The translations under genes and the position numbers were made by a program. Source: Arthrobacter sp. Soil762 (lineage in GTDB: Bacteria > Actinomycetota > Actinomycetes > Actinomycetales > Micrococcaceae). Taken from it: DNA of 64,000 nucleotides. The notes under the pieces were generated by a model. It searched no databases and was not told the origin of the DNA. It was given only the letters and a program-made list of their open reading frames with translations. Position 1 is the first letter of the stretch, and every line of letters starts with the position of its first letter. The stretch spans positions 3,467-67,466 of the forward strand of contig NZ_LMSG01000002.1 in NCBI RefSeq assembly GCF_001428335.1. Direction: 5' to 3'. This document shows positions 62,416 through 64,000 of the stretch, piece after piece.

Positions 62416-62919
62416 TCAGGCCATGGCCGTGTGGGCGGCGCTGTGCGAGTCAATCGACTTGGCGTAGCAGTACGAGTGCTCCACTCCCACGTAAGCGCCA
62501 AAGTTGGGGACGGAATCGAAGCCGGAGTTCTCGTAGAAGTTCCGGCCGTCCGGCTGGGCCGACCCTGCTTCGGCCTTGATGCGTGTGATGCCCTGCTTGT
62601 GCGCCTCCGCTTCGAGGGCCGCCAGGATGGAGCTGGCCACGCCAGAGCCGCGCGTATACGGGAGCACGTAGAGCCGCTTGATTTCGGCCGTGGCGCTGTC
62701 CAGGAGCCTGAGTCCGCCGCAGCCCACGGGCTGTCCCGAGCCTTTGTCGTACGCCACCAGGAACACAGCACAGTCAGCGCCCGACGGCGGGGTCCCCGGT
62801 TCGTGGTCAGGGGTACCGAAGCGGGCGTCCAGTTCCGCCTGCTGGGCCCTGCGCAGGTCGGCACCCACAGGGTTGGCCCAGGTGACCTGCCTGATGTTGA
62901 GCCGTGGGTTGGTCTGCAT
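62416..62919 (-). CDS. GNAT family N-acetyltransferase
   Basis: 167 residues. The acetyl-CoA site is in VLPYTRGSGVASSILAALEA near residue 93, preceded by VGCGGLRLLDSATAEIKRLY. A small-molecule or protein acetyltransferase; its acceptor is unknown. Confidence 0.85.
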   Translation of the reverse strand: MQTNPRLNIRQVTWANPVGADLRRAQQAELDARFGTPDHEPGTPPSGADCAVFLVAYDKGSGQPVGCGGLRLLDSATAEIKRLYVLPYTRGSGVASSILAALEAEAHKQGITRIKAEAGSAQPDGRNFYENSGFDSVPNFGAYVGVEHSYCYAKSIDSHSAAHTAMA

Positions 62920-63016
62920 CGCTGCCTCGTTTCGCCGGAAGGGTGATGCAGATCAAGCCTACGAAGCCCCGGTTACCGTGGTGTTTCCTTGGCGTAAGCG
63001 TCCGGAGAACTACGGG

Positions 63017-64000
63017 CTACCGGCGGACCAGGGTCCGCAGCAGCTTCAGGGCGACGGAGATCGAAGCGATGTCCACGTTCCCTGGTTTGGTCACTTCGGC
63101 AAACGTGTCCTTGATCCGGGCCAGCTGCTCCTGGTACCCGCGTTCCCAGGCCACGATCCGCTCCACGGCATCAACTCCTGCGGCTTGCTGCGGAGTGGAC
63201 GTCATGACGGACGTGGTCATGTCGGCGACGGCCGCATAGACATCGTCGCGCAGCGCCGCCCGGGCCAGGGCTTCCCAGCGTGTCGCCCGGGGCAGGTCCG
63301 TGATTCGCAGCAGCAGCCTGATCGCGCTGATGCGCTCCAGGATCGCGCAGTACACGTCAATGACTGCGGTGACGGGTTCGGAGACCTGTTCGGAGATTAT
63401 GGATGCGTCCAGGATCATGAAGCTTTCCAGCAGGTCCGAGGCCCGTTTGCTGAGCTTCGGCGGCAGCCCGGCGCTGTCCCAGTGCGTCAGCCGCTCCTGC
63501 ACAAGGTCCAAATCGGCACCCCTCAGGTAGCCCGAGATGCTGCCCTGCAGGGCGTCCAACGCGGGTGTGATCCGCGCCAGCGCTCCAGCGATCGGTTGGT
63601 CCCGGTGGTCGTGGGTCACGTACCAGCGGGTGCCCCGGTCCAGAAGCCGGCGCATGTGCAGGACCACGCCGGCGCTTTCCTTGATGGCGAAACCCGGCGG
63701 AAGGCCCGCGATGGTCGCCACCATTGAATCCAGCTTGTAGGCCTCACGCAGGACCACGAAGGCCCTGGCCACTGCGGCAGCGCTGGCCGTGGTTTCCTCG
63801 ATGGCTCGGAATGCGAAGGTGATTCCGCCGATGTTGATCATGTCGTTGGCCACCATGGTGCCCACGATCTCGCGGCGCAGAGGATGCCTGTCCAGCTCGT
63901 CGCCGAAGCGTTCCACGATCTGGCGCGGGAAGTAGCTGCGCAGCGTCTGCCTGAACCAGGGGTCATCGGCCAGGTCGCTGGCGTTCAGTTCCCGGGCCAG
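63017..64000 (-). CDS. gdhB: NAD-dependent glutamate dehydrogenase, large type, C-terminal part
   Basis: Incomplete: the frame is open to the window end at 64000 and continues beyond it. The visible end, including PRQIVERFGDELDRHPLRRE, VANDMINIGGITFAFRAIEE and the helical C-terminus to the stop at 63017, matches the extra C-terminal domain of the very large (about 1,600 residue) NAD-specific glutamate dehydrogenases. The enzyme oxidises glutamate to 2-oxoglutarate. Confidence 0.85.
   Translation of the reverse strand: MARELNASDLADDPWFRQTLRSYFPRQIVERFGDELDRHPLRREIVGTMVANDMINIGGITFAFRAIEETTASAAAVARAFVVLREAYKLDSMVATIAGLPPGFAIKESAGVVLHMRRLLDRGTRWYVTHDHRDQPIAGALARITPALDALQGSISGYLRGADLDLVQERLTHWDSAGLPPKLSKRASDLLESFMILDASIISEQVSEPVTAVIDVYCAILERISAIRLLLRITDLPRATRWEALARAALRDDVYAAVADMTTSVMTSTPQQAAGVDAVERIVAWERGYQEQLARIKDTFAEVTKPGNVDIASISVALKLLRTLVRR

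Overview
The window comes from a high-GC Gram-positive chromosome. The proteins look like those of Micrococcaceae, most likely Arthrobacter/Pseudarthrobacter: an actinobacterial rpsF-ssb-rpsR-rplI block, frequent GTG/TTG starts, a class F-like sortase, split three-subunit transhydrogenase genes and a quinate/protocatechuate operon. The genus call is inference, because no search was run.

Layout. (1) 1-3 kb: a degraded surface-polysaccharide locus. It holds a glycosyltransferase broken by an internal deletion, a cut-off gene start, a DegT-type aminotransferase with Asn in place of the catalytic Lys, and a NeuD-like acyltransferase. (2) 3.2-5.9 kb: a large LuxR/ATPase regulator. (3) 6.2-8.2 kb: rpsF-ssb-rpsR-rplI. 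It is preceded by a leader hairpin that pairs with the rpsF Shine-Dalgarno sequence and ends in a clear terminator. (4) 8.7-15.3 kb: a tightly coupled seven-gene minus-strand operon between rplI and dnaB. It encodes an HPr-kinase-like P-loop protein, a GT2 glycosyltransferase, a flippase-like protein, a large multi-spanning protein, two small membrane proteins and a metallophosphoesterase. I read it as an acquired envelope-glycan system and as the best candidate for an undescribed system. (5) 15.7-20 kb: an FMN reductase, a zinc-finger protein, two membrane-anchored proteins with L7/L12-like C-terminal motifs, a cluster of DnaA boxes, and dnaB. (6) 20-28.5 kb: housekeeping and transport genes (double hotdog thioesterase, orphan AztD-like zinc protein with a Zur-like box, DoxX, MATE, EamA exporter with a divergent CGNR regulator, lone WXG100 protein). 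(7) 28.5-31.6 kb: copA-copZ-csoR with two CsoR operators. (8) 32-34 kb: a sortase and its probable surface substrate, which has no LPXTG. (9) 34-38 kb: beta-propeller/ThiS-like pair and an ATP-dependent DNA ligase. (10) 37.8-50.9 kb: an MHS-type transporter, an IclR regulator and a long plus-strand operon for quinate/shikimate to protocatechuate and then the beta-ketoadipate pathway through the CoA transferase and thiolase, closed by a second IclR gene. (11) 51-54 kb: pntA1-pntA2-pntB. (12) 54-64 kb: lipid kinase, membrane ACT protein, FUSC protein, thymidine kinase, an iron/phosphonate-type ABC transporter whose ATPase is frameshifted, a thioesterase, a GNAT enzyme and the 3' part of a large NAD-glutamate dehydrogenase.

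How the genes work together. The 40.4-50.0 kb operon takes shikimate/quinate-type acids from oxidation through dehydroshikimate dehydratase, protocatechuate 3,4-dioxygenase, cycloisomerase, decarboxylase, enol-lactonase, CoA transfer and thiolysis. The MHS transporter beside it is the likely importer, and a double palindrome at 40231-40251 is the likely control site. The copper genes form a self-contained sense-and-export module. The 8.7-15.3 kb operon has the parts of a build-flip-modify pathway for a lipid-linked glycan, plus a kinase-like protein and a phosphoesterase of unknown target.

No tRNA, rRNA, insertion sequence or CRISPR array was recognised. Two copies of a dispersed imperfect palindrome (28425-28487 and 47342-47404) look like members of a REP-type family.
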